From Cupriavidus taiwanensis (lineage in GTDB: Bacteria; Pseudomonadota; Gammaproteobacteria; Burkholderiales; Burkholderiaceae), in NCBI RefSeq assembly GCF_900250075.1, contig NZ_LT977072.1, positions 111,164 to 175,163 on the forward strand: 64,000 nt of DNA, given 5' to 3'. A program made the translations under genes and the position numbers. This document shows, in pieces, positions 27,241-35,827 of this stretch; position 1 is the first letter of the stretch, and each line of letters begins with the position of its first letter. The notes below the pieces were generated by a model that ran no database searches, was not told the origin of the DNA, and saw only the letters and a program-made list of their open reading frames with translations.

Positions 27241-27410
27241 GGTGACCGTACCTTTCGTGAACAAATGGCGGTGATCAATTGAAGAGCCGCCTGCAGCAAG
27301 GCTTTGCCGCTTTCCGCATTCGCTCGAGCAGCAATATTGCAACTCATTGATTTCGCAATGGATTTTTGGAGCAGCCCGCCAGATTTCACACGAAAGGTAC
27401 GATGTCCCCG
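27241..27410. mobile_element. MITE-like element with 12-bp inverted repeats
   Basis: GTACCTTTCGTG at 27248-27259 and its exact complement at 27389-27400 enclose about 130 bases without a gene. The left part (AATGGCGGT ... CAGCAAGGCTTT) is closely related to 5241-5308. Size and structure fit a miniature or internally deleted transposon; the parent is not identified. Confidence 0.5.
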
Positions 27411-27449
27411 ATTATGGCGACGTCGGGTGTTAGCAGTCGGTGAACCAGG

Positions 27450-27971
27450 CTATAGTTTCCATTTTGTGCTGAACCCTAGGAGTTTCAGCATTGCAAACGT
27501 ATTGCAGCACTCGACACCGTTGTCTTTGCACACGTCGGGCACTTTGCGATTTGCCCTCTTTTTTCCGGGAGCAGAGGTTTCGATTGAGACCACCACGCGG
27601 TTCTTCGGGTCCGCCAGTGCATGAGCGATAAGGAACGGATCACGGCCAAGTTGCTCGATTTCCGCATCGTCCAGGTCAGGCGAGTAGCTTTCTACGACCT
27701 TACCAACTAATGGCAATTGCACTTCGTCCGGCAGCTCAAGCACCTTACGCACGTCGTCTGAATTCAGCCATTCGACAAGGTCATCTTTCTTGGCCTTACC
27801 ACCACCGTCTCGAACCTCTTCATAGGTTTCAAGAGGCATCTTGATGACCCCGGCCTTCGCCATATGAAGCAGCCAATCCCAAAATTCTGGAACCATACCC
27901 ATTGGGTAGTAATCCCGATTTGCTGTAATTAGAACGTTAGCATCCAATAAGTATAGCTTCTTTGCGGCCAT
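27450..27971 (-). CDS. PIN-domain (DUF4411) putative toxin
   Basis: 173 residues. The start LYLLDANVLITANRDYYPM matches DUF4411 PIN proteins, with Asp10 as the first metal ligand; GGGKAKKDDLVEWL and DPFLIAHALADPKNRVVVSI supply the later acidic positions, including the second conserved Asp of the fold. PIN proteins are metal-dependent RNases, commonly toxins. The ATG follows the stop of the XRE-ImmA gene with one base between (TGATATG), so the two are translated together. Intact. Confidence 0.8.
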   Translation of the reverse strand: MAAKKLYLLDANVLITANRDYYPMGMVPEFWDWLLHMAKAGVIKMPLETYEEVRDGGGKAKKDDLVEWLNSDDVRKVLELPDEVQLPLVGKVVESYSPDLDDAEIEQLGRDPFLIAHALADPKNRVVVSIETSAPGKKRANRKVPDVCKDNGVECCNTFAMLKLLGFSTKWKL

Positions 27972-27972
27972 A

Positions 27973-29151
27973 TCATTGGGCCCCTACAAGGGCTTCTACG
28001 TTATTCGGACGAACTCCTAATACGCGACCGGCCTTTGTTGGGGTAACGAATCCCTCCGCCATGGCACGGCGAACGATTTCTACGAGCGCCGACCCGACCT
28101 TATGGCGGCGAACGACATAATAGTTTGGCCCGCCTTCTTCATTTTGACCGGCCTTTTTCTTTGCAGCCTTTTCCTGTTCCCACGCCTTCCTAAATTCTTC
28201 GACATACGCTCGCCAGATGTCGGCGGTGATACGGCCTGCTTTGAACAGCCGATAGGCGACCAATGGCCTGCTTATGCGGCGAGCACTAGCGAAGTCTGTG
28301 ATAAGCCTTGCTCCTACGGAGATGTCCTGCCACGTGCCATTGAGCTCGCCCAGTTCGTCATTCGGCAACAGAATCTCGCTGGCGACATCATTGCAAAACT
28401 GTTCGATTCGCTTGCTGAAGTCCGAACCGCTTATCCCCGTTGTGCCAAGCAAAATATGCGTCAGCTCGTGTAACAGTGTGAACGACCAAGCTGACTTGGC
28501 GTCCTGATCGTTTATGACGATGAACGGCGCGATCTTGTCGGCAAGCGCGAACCCTCGAAACACATCGGTGCTGAACGCCGTATGGTGAGTTCCAAGGTTT
28601 CCAATAAGAAGCACAAAAACGCCGGTCTTTTCAGTACGTTCTCGCAAATATGCGAATGCATCCTCTACGGTCTTCCTGCGCCGAAACTCTCGAAGATCGA
28701 AACCTAGGGCATTGCAAATATCTTTTGCCACGGCTTGAACTTTACTGTCGAGCGTAACGCTTGCAACGAACGGGACCGGCATCGCTTCCTCAGCGTCCTC
28801 TAAGATCGACTTGACCAAGTGCTGGCGAACGTGAACATCCCGGACCAAGGCGTCGAGCCGCGGCGCACTTTCGTGTTCTCTATCTGCAGGAAGAGTTCGA
28901 AAATCCTCCCCGCGGTCCCCTCGACGTGGCGGCTGTGCCAAGTAGAAGGCCAGCAGGGGACGGCGATACTGCTTCGCCATCCTTGTTAAAAGGGGGCGAC
29001 TTGGTGCCGTATCGCCTCTCTCGTAGGCGGCGAGGGCCTCATGACCCGGCTTCCGAACTCCCCCGAGCTGGAGAGCTTGTGCTGCTTCCTCCAAGCTCAG
29101 TCCGGCGGTTTCTCTGGCCCACGTGAGGACTCGAGGGTTAACTTGCGGCAT
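27973..29151 (-). CDS. XRE-family regulator with ImmA/IrrE metallopeptidase domain
   Basis: 392 residues. An N-terminal helix-turn-helix (ETAGLSLEEAAQALQLGG, about residues 14-31) is followed by an ImmA/IrrE-type peptidase domain with HELTH at 228-232 as zinc site. The last 50 residues (VEIVRRAMAEGFVTPTKAGR) are an added helical part. This fusion is regularly found in front of DUF4411 PIN genes and is regarded as the antitoxin/regulator. It likely represses its own promoter through the palindrome 36 nt upstream, and peptidase activity could release the block under DNA damage, as the LexA-like box further upstream suggests. Confidence 0.82.
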   Translation of the reverse strand: MPQVNPRVLTWARETAGLSLEEAAQALQLGGVRKPGHEALAAYERGDTAPSRPLLTRMAKQYRRPLLAFYLAQPPRRGDRGEDFRTLPADREHESAPRLDALVRDVHVRQHLVKSILEDAEEAMPVPFVASVTLDSKVQAVAKDICNALGFDLREFRRRKTVEDAFAYLRERTEKTGVFVLLIGNLGTHHTAFSTDVFRGFALADKIAPFIVINDQDAKSAWSFTLLHELTHILLGTTGISGSDFSKRIEQFCNDVASEILLPNDELGELNGTWQDISVGARLITDFASARRISRPLVAYRLFKAGRITADIWRAYVEEFRKAWEQEKAAKKKAGQNEEGGPNYYVVRRHKVGSALVEIVRRAMAEGFVTPTKAGRVLGVRPNNVEALVGAQ

Positions 29152-29186
29152 CTTCCAAGTGGCGAGTGTTTAGCTCTATGAATCAG

Positions 29187-29201
29187 GTAGAAGTGTTCTA
29201 C
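29187..29201. promoter_or_regulatory. Palindromic putative operator of the XRE-ImmA/PIN operon
   Basis: GTAGAAGTGTTCTAC, a 6-base inverted repeat with a 3-base centre, 36 nt upstream of the XRE start codon. Suitable as the binding site of the XRE protein. Confidence 0.5.
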
Positions 29202-29295
29202 GCGTCAGCTGCGAGCGTATCATGGCTCGCACTTACGAGGTCCGGCAAGGTGTTTTCGCGCAAGCGCCCACTCAACCGGAGCCACTGACCAGGAA

Positions 29296-29311
29296 CTGTA
29301 TAAAAACACAG
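29296..29311. promoter_or_regulatory. LexA (SOS)-box-like site
   Basis: CTGTATAAAAACACAG fits the CTGT-N8-ACAG LexA consensus of proteobacteria exactly, with AT-rich centre. It lies between hns-C and the XRE-ImmA gene. It could place the module under SOS control. Confidence 0.55.
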
Positions 29312-29404
29312 TATAGTCGGTGCTCGGTTGGGGCATACCAAGATACCGGGACTTCGCTATCACAAGGAGACCGCTGCTCGGTATTGACGGGGGCATACCG
29401 GCCG

Positions 29405-29662
29405 CTATCCGATCCGGTAAAACTTCTTACTCTGCCCCGCATTCACCGCCCGCCGGAGCCAGTCCGGCATCTCGCCGGTCCCGTCCCAGCTCTGGCCCGC
29501 GGCGTTGCGGTAGCAGACCATCGGCGGCGCTGGTGGGGGTGGCGGTGGGGGCGGCGGATCAAAGCACCCTGCCGCTGTCAGCTCCTCCATGGTCAGATCG
29601 TAGTCGGCCATCTGCTCCTGGATCCAGCGGATTGCCGTCGCCCGCTCAGTTTTCGTGGTCAT
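29405..29662 (-). CDS. H-NS-like protein (hns-C)
   Basis: 85 residues; N-terminal ERATAIRWIQEQMADYDLTM, a linker of nine prolines plus APP, and the C-terminal block CYRNAAGQSWDGTGEMPDWL. Same architecture as hns-A and hns-B but with several substitutions (Tyr-Asp-Leu for Tyr-Gly-Leu, end KKFYRIG), so the pairs have diverged and are not recent duplicates. The start overlaps the 3' end of kfrA-C by 17 nt. About 250 nt separate it from the XRE-ImmA gene. Confidence 0.78.
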   Translation of the reverse strand: MTTKTERATAIRWIQEQMADYDLTMEELTAAGCFDPPPPPPPPPAPPMVCYRNAAGQSWDGTGEMPDWLRRAVNAGQSKKFYRIG

Positions 29663-30875
29663 CGTTGCTATCGCGACTGTTGCTACTATCGTTGCTGTCT
29701 TCCTGGTGGCCGCCGGGCAGCGCCGGTGCCTCCTCCCCGTCGTCCCGAGTCTTGTCCCGGTCTTTTCCCTGGCCATCCTGCGCCGTCGGCGCCGGCGCGC
29801 CGGGCTTGCGCCGACGCCCACCACCGGCACCCTCCCGCTCGCGCGGCAGGCGCAATTCTGCCAGCAGCTGACGCGCCAGCGCCGATTCGGCTTCGGCGCG
29901 CTCGGCCCGGCGCTGTGCCGCGGTGAGGTCCGCCTGCACCGTGGCCAGATCAATGGCCGCTTTCTGCTCGGCGGCGTCTGCGGCCGCGAGCCGCGTGGCG
30001 AGCTGCTCGGTGAGCGCCGCGGCCTGGGTCTCGAGCCGGGCCCGGGCTTCGGCCTGCGCCACCGCGGCGTCGCGGGCCTCGTGGCGCGCCGCCGCCAGTT
30101 CGGTGCGCAGGTCCTCGGCGGCGCGCTCGCTCTTCTGGCGCACGGTGCGCTCCGCATCCAGTTCGCGCAAGGCGCGACGCTCGCTGGCCTCGGCCCGCTC
30201 CTGGGCGATGACGACCTGTTCGCGGGCGCGTTCCAGCTCGGTCGAGAATTGGGTTCGCAGTTCCTCCAGCTGGTGCCGCCCTGCCTCCAACTCTGTTCGG
30301 CTGGCCTCGAGTCGCGCCTGGGTCGCGGCGTGGGCCTGGCGCTCGGCCGCCAGCGCTGCCTGATTCTCCCCGATGGTTTGGCGCGCGGCGTCCAGCTGCG
30401 CGACGAGCGCCGCGGCTGCCTCGCGCGCAAGCGCGGTCTCGGCGTGCGCCGCGTCGCGCTCGGCCTCGGCCGCGCTGGCGGCGGCGCGCGCCTCGGCGCG
30501 CAGCGTGGCCAGCTCGCCAGTGGCGGCCTCGTTGGCCGCCTGCCAGATGGTTTGCACCGCCCCGGCCGCAATCTCCTTCAACGCCTGCGGCAGGTCCGGA
30601 TGGTCGATGGTGACGCGGGTGCGCCCGCGCAGCTCCTGCCAGAACCCCTGCAGCACCTCGGCAGGCGTGCCCATGCTGCCCTTGCGCACCAGCTGATAGA
30701 GCTTGTTGGCGGTGGGCGTGATGCCGTAGCGGAAGAACAGCAGCCCGCAGACCTCGCGGTACAGCGCACGGGTCTCGGGGAAGCGGCCGCGCAACGCGGC
30801 AATGTCGTCGGCCAAGGCGGCAGACCGCTCGAAGTCGGGCGCGGCGTCGGTCAACTCGGGGTCGGCGGTGGTCAT
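29646..30875 (-). CDS. KfrA-like DNA-binding coiled-coil protein (intact copy)
   Basis: 409 residues. The N-terminal 120 residues fit the KfrA_N DNA-binding domain (FPETRALYREVCGLLFFRYG, YQLVRKGSMGTPAEVLQGFW). From about 125 to 340 an uninterrupted Ala/Glu/Arg-rich coiled-coil follows, and the end is a basic stretch plus an acidic Asp/Asn/Ser tail. KfrA proteins of plasmids autoregulate and help segregation by forming filaments. The ATG gives MTTADPELTDAAPDFERS. It is the only undamaged kfrA of the window and lies divergent from a truncated integrase gene across about 110 bases rich in inverted repeats. Confidence 0.8.
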   Translation of the reverse strand: MTTADPELTDAAPDFERSAALADDIAALRGRFPETRALYREVCGLLFFRYGITPTANKLYQLVRKGSMGTPAEVLQGFWQELRGRTRVTIDHPDLPQALKEIAAGAVQTIWQAANEAATGELATLRAEARAAASAAEAERDAAHAETALAREAAAALVAQLDAARQTIGENQAALAAERQAHAATQARLEASRTELEAGRHQLEELRTQFSTELERAREQVVIAQERAEASERRALRELDAERTVRQKSERAAEDLRTELAAARHEARDAAVAQAEARARLETQAAALTEQLATRLAAADAAEQKAAIDLATVQADLTAAQRRAERAEAESALARQLLAELRLPREREGAGGGRRRKPGAPAPTAQDGQGKDRDKTRDDGEEAPALPGGHQEDSNDSSNSRDSNDDHEN

Positions 30876-30903
30876 TGGGTAAAAGTGTCTTTGGATTAAT
30901 AAA

Positions 30904-30918
30904 TATTACTACGTAATA
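30904..30918. promoter_or_regulatory. Inverted repeat upstream of kfrA-C
   Basis: TATTACTACGTAATA, a 6-base inverted repeat with 3-base centre, 29 bases upstream of the kfrA-C start. Candidate KfrA autoregulatory site, since plasmid KfrA binds inverted repeats in its own promoter. Confidence 0.4.
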
Positions 30919-30950
30919 CGCTAACTATCAAACTTCCGGCGCAGAACTTT

Positions 30951-30972
30951 AGACATAAATACGCTTATGTCT
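30951..30972. promoter_or_regulatory. Inverted repeat in the kfrA-C/integrase divergent region
   Basis: AGACATAA and its complement TTATGTCT separated by six bases (ATACGC), just before the integrase start. Could be an operator or a recombinase core-type site; arm length of 8 and spacer of 6 would suit either. Confidence 0.45.
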
Positions 30973-30986
30973 AACTATCTGCTATC

Positions 30987-31278
30987 ATGATGCCTCTAGC
31001 CTGGGCTTCGGCCGCCCCCTTCATGGAACTGCTCCCGCTCCAACCCTCGAACGGCCCGGCCGCCCCGCCCCCCCACCCCGCTGGAACGCCTGCACCTGCC
31101 GCCGGCGCTGTCCGGCGCGGCCGGCAGCAACCGCGCCCCGGACCGCGCCACCCGCATTGCCGCGGGCGACGATCTCGCCGCCGTCACCGCCTGGCTCGCG
31201 CGCTATGCCGACAGCGCGGCAACGCTGACCGCCTACCAGCGCGAGGTCGAGCGGTTGATCCTGTGGTCGGTGCTGCAA
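30987..31278 (+). pseudogene. Tyrosine recombinase (integrase), N-terminal remnant
   Basis: After a frameshift in the C7 run near 31070 the sequence encodes DLAAVTAWLARYADSAATLT and AYQREVERLILWSVLQLGKP, the SAM-like core-binding domain of phage-type integrases. The catalytic part is missing because an IS5-type fragment takes over at about 31278. The gene is divergent from kfrA-C, so an integrase was once part of the kfrA-hns module. Confidence 0.7.
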
Positions 31279-32002
31279 CTGGGCAAGCCGCTGTGCTGGC
31301 CATCGCGCAGAGGAAGGACTGGCTGTCGGGCGAGCACTTCAGCGTCGACGGCACGCTGATTCAGGCGTGGGCCGGCCACAAGAGCTTTGTACGCAAGGAT
31401 GGCGGCGATAAAGACGATAACGACGGCGCTGACTTCAAGGGTCGCAAGCGCAGCAACGAGACGCACGAGTCCAAGACCGATCCCGATGCCAAGCTGTACC
31501 GCAAGGGCAAGACCGCCAGCGAGCTGCGCTACATGGGCCACACTCTGAGCGACAACCGCCACGGCTTGGTGGTGAGCGCCATGGTGACCAATGCGGACGG
31601 ACACGCCGAACGCGAGGCCGCGAAGGTCATGCTCAACGATGCCAGACAGGTAACTGAAGACCCGAATGTGGAAGTGACCGTCGGCGCGGACAAGGGCTAC
31701 GACGCGCAGGAGTTCATCCAGGCCTGCCTGGAAATGAAGGTGACTCCCCACGTGGCACAGAACACCTCGGGGCGGCGCTCGGCCGTTCCTGACGCCATTG
31801 CTTGCAGCGCCGGTTATGCGGTCTCGAACAAAAGCGCAAGCTGATCGAACAAGGCTTTGGTTGGGTCAAGACCGTGGGGCGCATGCGTCATGTGATGGTG
31901 CGCGGACTGAAGAAGGTCGACCAGATATTTGTGCTAAGCATGGCCGCCTACAACCTCGTGCGCATGCGCTCGTTGGAACAAATCCGTCCGCAGTTGCAGT
32001 AA
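31279..32002 (+). pseudogene. IS5-family transposase fragment
   Basis: Begins in the middle of the gene (SGEHFSVDGTLIQAWAGHKS) and keeps the DDE catalytic region to VTVGADKGYDAQEF. A frameshift near 31800 separates the last third (KRKLIEQGFGWVKTVGRMRH, ending RMRSLEQIRPQLQ). The 5' part is lost where the element joins the integrase remnant. Confidence 0.82.
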
Positions 32003-32166
32003 TCGCGGTAATCAGGGCGGAAATGGGCGTCAAAAAGCGGAAAAAGTCGCTGCAATTATGCCGAGCTTCCGGATTGTGAAAAACCGCGAACCTACCAGCC
32101 CTATCGGGGGAAGCCGCGCCTCTTCCGTGGTGAGTACTTCAGCAGTCTGTTAGGAGGATACTTGTC

Positions 32167-32310
32167 ATGTTCTACAAAATATTGTCCCGTGCCATTTGGC
32201 TAGTCGGTTGCCTATTGATGCTGTCCGCATGTGGCGCGGCTGAAGCCACTGAAGTGGCGCAGATAGGCCAGAACCAATCCCCGATCAGCCTTGCGCTGGA
32301 GCCCCGGTAG
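32167..32310 (+). CDS. Small putative lipoprotein (47 aa)
   Basis: ATG after a good AGGAGGA ribosome binding site; MFYKILSRAIWLVGCLLMLS and then ACG form a lipoprotein signal with lipobox LSAC. About 25 residues follow. The stop falls exactly where a transposase remnant begins, so the protein may be a truncated form of a longer one. It resembles small entry-exclusion or bacteriocin-release lipoproteins only in type. Confidence 0.5.
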   Translation: MFYKILSRAIWLVGCLLMLSACGAAEATEVAQIGQNQSPISLALEPR

Positions 32311-32456
32311 TAGAGACGTCTGAGCACCGCAGCCATCCAGTCGCAGCGCGCCTGCGCGTCAGTGGCGGGGGTGAAATCCAGGACCTGGGTGCCGTCGAGC
32401 ACGGCGCGCACCTGTGCCAGGGTACGGATTCGGGATTCGTCCAAGTTAATGATCAT
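32295..32456 (-). pseudogene. Integrase-core transposase, N-terminal remnant
   Basis: Starts MIINLDESRIRTLAQVRAVL and continues AARCDW-like/AVLRRLYYRG, which I recall from the N-terminal part of a Burkholderiales DDE-type (rve) transposase. Only about 50 codons are left, ending at the small lipoprotein stop. Confidence 0.45.
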
Positions 32457-32524
32457 CCACAGATGATCAACTATCTCCCATAGCCTGCCGCCCATCGGCA
32501 GTCAACTCAATCGGTCCTTGCCAG

Positions 32525-32600
32525 CTTCAGGCTCACCGTCCGTTGGAAACGTGCCGGAATTGTCCTGATTTAGCCGCCTTCAGGCTCACGTGCCGTTGGA
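32525..32600. repeat. Two direct repeats upstream of hoxK
   Basis: CTTCAGGCTCACCGTCCGTT at 32525 and CTTCAGGCTCACGTGCCGTT at 32578, 53 bases apart, followed in both cases by GGA. They lie 150-225 bases before the hoxK start. They might be activator sites or ends of a lost element. Confidence 0.5.
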
Positions 32601-32749
32601 CAGCGCTCTCCTATTCAATTGGCAGATTAAATAAGAAATTTTGATAAAAATCAATAAAATCATTTCCAAATGCTATAACTTTAGGGGTCGCCTGGAGACG
32701 CCGCCGTATGCCGCCGTCGCATGGCCGAAGGCCATCAAGGAACCACACA

Positions 32750-33838
32750 GTGATCGAAACGTTCTATGAAGTCATGCGACGCCAGGGGATCTCGCGCCGC
32801 AGCTTCCTTAAATTCTGCTCGCTGACGGCGACATCGCTCGGCCTCGGGCCCGCGTTCATGCCGAAGATCGCCCACGCGATGGAGACCAAGCCGCGCACGC
32901 CGGTGCTCTGGCTGCACGGGCTCGAATGCACGTGTTGCTCGGAGTCGTTCATCCGCTCGGCGCACCCGCTGGCGAAAGACGTCGTGCTCTCAATGATCTC
33001 GCTCGACTACGACGACCTGTTGATGGCCTCCGCGGGGCACCAGGCCGAGGCGATCCTTGAAGAAGTGATGACGAAGTATCGCGGCAACTACATCCTCGCG
33101 GTCGAAGGCAATCCGCCGCTGAACCTGAATGGCATGAGCTGCATCATCGGCGGCAAGCCGTTCGTCGATCAGTTGCGCCGCGTGTCGAAGGACGCGAAGG
33201 CCGTGATCTCGTGGGGCTCGTGCGCGTCGTGGGGCTGCGTGCAGGCGGCGAAGCCCAACCCGACGCAGGCGGTGCCGATCCACAAGGTCATCACCGGCAA
33301 GCCGATCATCAAGGTGCCCGGCTGCCCGCCGATTGCCGAGGCGATGACGGGTGTGATTACCTACATGCTCACGTTCGACCGCATGCCGGCACTGGACCGC
33401 CAGGGCCGCCCGAAGATGTTCTACAGCCAGCGTATCCACGACAAGTGCTACCGCCGCCCGCATTTCGATGCGGGCCAGTTCGTCGAGTCGTGGGATGACG
33501 AAGCGGCACGGCGCGGGTACTGCCTCTACAAAGTCGGCTGCAAGGGCCCGACGACCTACAACGCCTGCTCGACCGTGCGCTGGAACGGCGGCACGAGCTT
33601 CCCCATTCAGGCGGGCCACGGCTGCATCGGCTGCGCAGAGGACGGCTTCTGGGACAAGGGCTCCTTCTACGACCGCCTCACCCAGATCAACCAGTTCGGC
33701 ATCGAAGCGAACGCCGACAGGATCGGCGGCACCGCGGCCGTCGTGGTGGGCGCCGCCGCTGCGGCGCACGCGGCCGCTTCTGCGATCCAGCGCGTCAGAT
33801 CGAACCACGATGCGAAGCAGGACCCCGACGGTCGATAG
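32750..33838 (+). CDS. hoxK: Membrane-bound [NiFe] hydrogenase small subunit
   Basis: 362 residues from a GTG preceded by AAGGA; this start gives the Tat signal with RRSFLK at 16-21 and cleavage after Ala43, as in R. eutropha HoxK. The proximal cluster motif LECTCCSES has Cys at mature positions 17, 19 and 20, and SCASWGCVQ supplies Cys115 and Cys120. The two extra cysteines (19, 120) are the hallmark of the [4Fe-3S] cluster that makes group 1d hydrogenases oxygen-tolerant. Medial and distal cluster cysteines ([26 protein letters not shown]) are present. The C-terminal hydrophobic helix ([16 protein letters not shown]) anchors it to HoxZ. It oxidises H2 at the periplasmic face and passes electrons to quinone. 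First gene of the operon. Confidence 0.95.
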   Translation: MIETFYEVMRRQGISRRSFLKFCSLTATSLGLGPAFMPKIAHAMETKPRTPVLWLHGLECTCCSESFIRSAHPLAKDVVLSMISLDYDDLLMASAGHQAEAILEEVMTKYRGNYILAVEGNPPLNLNGMSCIIGGKPFVDQLRRVSKDAKAVISWGSCASWGCVQAAKPNPTQAVPIHKVITGKPIIKVPGCPPIAEAMTGVITYMLTFDRMPALDRQGRPKMFYSQRIHDKCYRRPHFDAGQFVESWDDEAARRGYCLYKVGCKGPTTYNACSTVRWNGGTSFPIQAGHGCIGCAEDGFWDKGSFYDRLTQINQFGIEANADRIGGTAAVVVGAAAAAHAAASAIQRVRSNHDAKQDPDGR

Positions 33839-33914
33839 CCACATCCAGCGTCCCCCACGCTCCGCGCCGGGGCGCTACCGATAAGTACAGGAAGCAGTAC
33901 AGGAAAAAACAAGC

Positions 33915-35771
33915 ATGACAGCCATTTCCACCCAGGGGTTCCAGCTCGACAACAGCGGGCGGCGCATCGTCGTCGATCCGGTCACGCGCATCGAAGGCCA
34001 CCTGCGCGTCGAGGTCAACGTCGATTCGAACAACGTGATCCGCAACGCCGTCTCCACCGGCACCATGTGGCGCGGACTCGAAGTCATTCTCAAGGGCCGC
34101 GATCCGCGCGACGCGTGGGCGTTCGTCGAGCGCATCTGCGGCGTGTGCACGGGATGTCACGCACTCGCCTCCGTGCGTGCCGTCGAGGACGCACTCGACA
34201 TCCGCATTCCGCCGAACGCGCACCTGATCCGCGAGATCATGGCGAAGACCTTGCAGGTGCACGACCACGTGGTGCACTTCTACCATCTGCACGCCCTCGA
34301 CTGGGTCGATGTGATCTCGGCGCTGAATGCCGACCCCAAGCTCACGTCCGAATTGCAGCAACGCGTCTCGCCTGCGCATCCGATGTCGTCGCCGGGCTAT
34401 TTCCGCGACGTGCAGACGCGCCTGCGCAAGTTCGTCGAAAGCGGCCAGCTCGGTCCGTTCATGAACGGCTACTGGGGCAATCCCGCCTACGTACTGCCGC
34501 CGGATGCGAACCTGATGGCCGTGACGCACTACCTCGAAGCGCTCGACCTGCAAAAGGAGTGGGTGAAAATCCACGCGATCTTCGGCGGCAAGAATCCGCA
34601 CCCGAACTACCTCGTGGGCGGCGTGCCCTGCGCCATCAACATCGACGGCGATCTGGCCGCCGGCGCTCCGATCAACATAGAGCGCCTGAACTTCGTCAAG
34701 TCGCTCATCGACGAAGCGATCACCTTCTGCCGCAACGTCTATGTGCCCGATCTGCTTGCGATCGGCACAATCTACAAGGCGCGCGGCTGGCTGCATGGCG
34801 GCGGCCTCGCCGCGACCAACGTGATGGACTACGGCGCGTATCCGCTCGTCAACTACAACCTGTCCACCAACCAGATTCCAGGCGGCGCGATCCTTAACGG
34901 CGACTGGAACACGATCCTGCCGGTCGATCCACGTGACCCCGAGCAGGTGCAGGAGTTCGTTGCGCACTCCTGGTATCAATACCCGGACAACGACCGCGGG
35001 CTGCATCCATGGGACGGCATCACCGAGGCGCATTACGAACTCGGGCCCAACACGAAGGGCACGCGCACCGCGATCGAGTCGATCGACGAGAGCGCGAAAT
35101 ACTCGTGGGTCAAGTCGCCGCGCTGGCGCGGGCACGCCATGGAAGTTGGACCGCTCGCGCGCTACATTCTCGGCTACGCGCATGCGCAGCAGGGCAATAC
35201 GCATTGCGGGCGCATCAAGGAGCAGATCGACACCTCGCTCGTTGCCGTGAACCAGGACATGCCGAAGCTGCTCGGCTTGCCGGAAACCTCGCTCGGAGCG
35301 AAGCTGCTGCTACCGACCACCATCGGCCGCACGCTCGCACGCGCGCTCGAAGCGGAATATTGCGCCGAGATGATGGCGGACGACTGGCAAAGCCTCCTTA
35401 ACAACATCCGCAACGGTGACACTTCGACCGCGAACGTCGATAAGTGGGACCCTTCGACGTGGCCCGCCGAAGCGAAGGGCGTGGGCGCGGTCGCCGCGCC
35501 GCGCGGCGCGCTCGGCCACTGGATCCGGATCAAGGACGGCCGCATCGAGAATTATCAGTGCGTCGTGCCGAGCACCTGGAACGGCGGACCGCGCGACGCG
35601 AAAGGGCAGATCGGCGCGTTCGAGGCGAGCCTCATGAACACGCCCATGGCGAACGCCGAGCAGCCTGTCGAGATCCTGCGCTCGCTGCATTCGTTCGATC
35701 CTTGCATGGCTTGCTCGACGCACGTGATGAGCGAGGACGGCGCCGAAATGACCGCCGTGACCGTGCGCTAA
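33915..35771 (+). CDS. hoxG: Membrane-bound [NiFe] hydrogenase large subunit
   Basis: 618 residues. The Ni-Fe site ligands are in [11 protein letters not shown] (Cys75, Cys78) and DPCMACSTH (Cys597, Cys600). The 15 residues after His603 form the C-terminal extension that the protease HoxM removes after metal insertion. The sequence follows R. eutropha HoxG over its whole length. The ATG lies 76 nt after hoxK with AGGAAA in front. The subunit is exported with HoxK by its Tat signal. No lesion seen. Confidence 0.96.
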   Translation: MTAISTQGFQLDNSGRRIVVDPVTRIEGHLRVEVNVDSNNVIRNAVSTGTMWRGLEVILKGRDPRDAWAFVERICGVCTGCHALASVRAVEDALDIRIPPNAHLIREIMAKTLQVHDHVVHFYHLHALDWVDVISALNADPKLTSELQQRVSPAHPMSSPGYFRDVQTRLRKFVESGQLGPFMNGYWGNPAYVLPPDANLMAVTHYLEALDLQKEWVKIHAIFGGKNPHPNYLVGGVPCAINIDGDLAAGAPINIERLNFVKSLIDEAITFCRNVYVPDLLAIGTIYKARGWLHGGGLAATNVMDYGAYPLVNYNLSTNQIPGGAILNGDWNTILPVDPRDPEQVQEFVAHSWYQYPDNDRGLHPWDGITEAHYELGPNTKGTRTAIESIDESAKYSWVKSPRWRGHAMEVGPLARYILGYAHAQQGNTHCGRIKEQIDTSLVAVNQDMPKLLGLPETSLGAKLLLPTTIGRTLARALEAEYCAEMMADDWQSLLNNIRNGDTSTANVDKWDPSTWPAEAKGVGAVAAPRGALGHWIRIKDGRIENYQCVVPSTWNGGPRDAKGQIGAFEASLMNTPMANAEQPVEILRSLHSFDPCMACSTHVMSEDGAEMTAVTVR

Positions 35772-35827
35772 CTCCACCAAGCCGGCACGGCGCCTGCGCT
35801 CCCGGGCGCCGTGGCGGCCAAGAATGG

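Noticed and set aside
29655..30899. 414-codon plus-strand frame opposite kfrA-C
   Set aside because: Antisense shadow of the Ala/Glu/Arg coiled-coil; the minus frame has the KfrA domain and the overlap with hns.
32600..32749. Sigma-54 promoter for hoxK
   Set aside because: No GG-N10-GC in suitable context was found by eye, so no promoter was called.
33795..35204. 469-codon open frame on the minus strand across hoxG
   Set aside because: Shadow of the high-GC hoxG gene; Arg/Asp/Val-rich without domains, and hoxG on the other strand is certain.
35444..35827. Upstream extension of the hoxZ frame
   Set aside because: Overlaps the conserved end of hoxG and has no family similarity; the ATG at 35828 gives a normal HoxZ.
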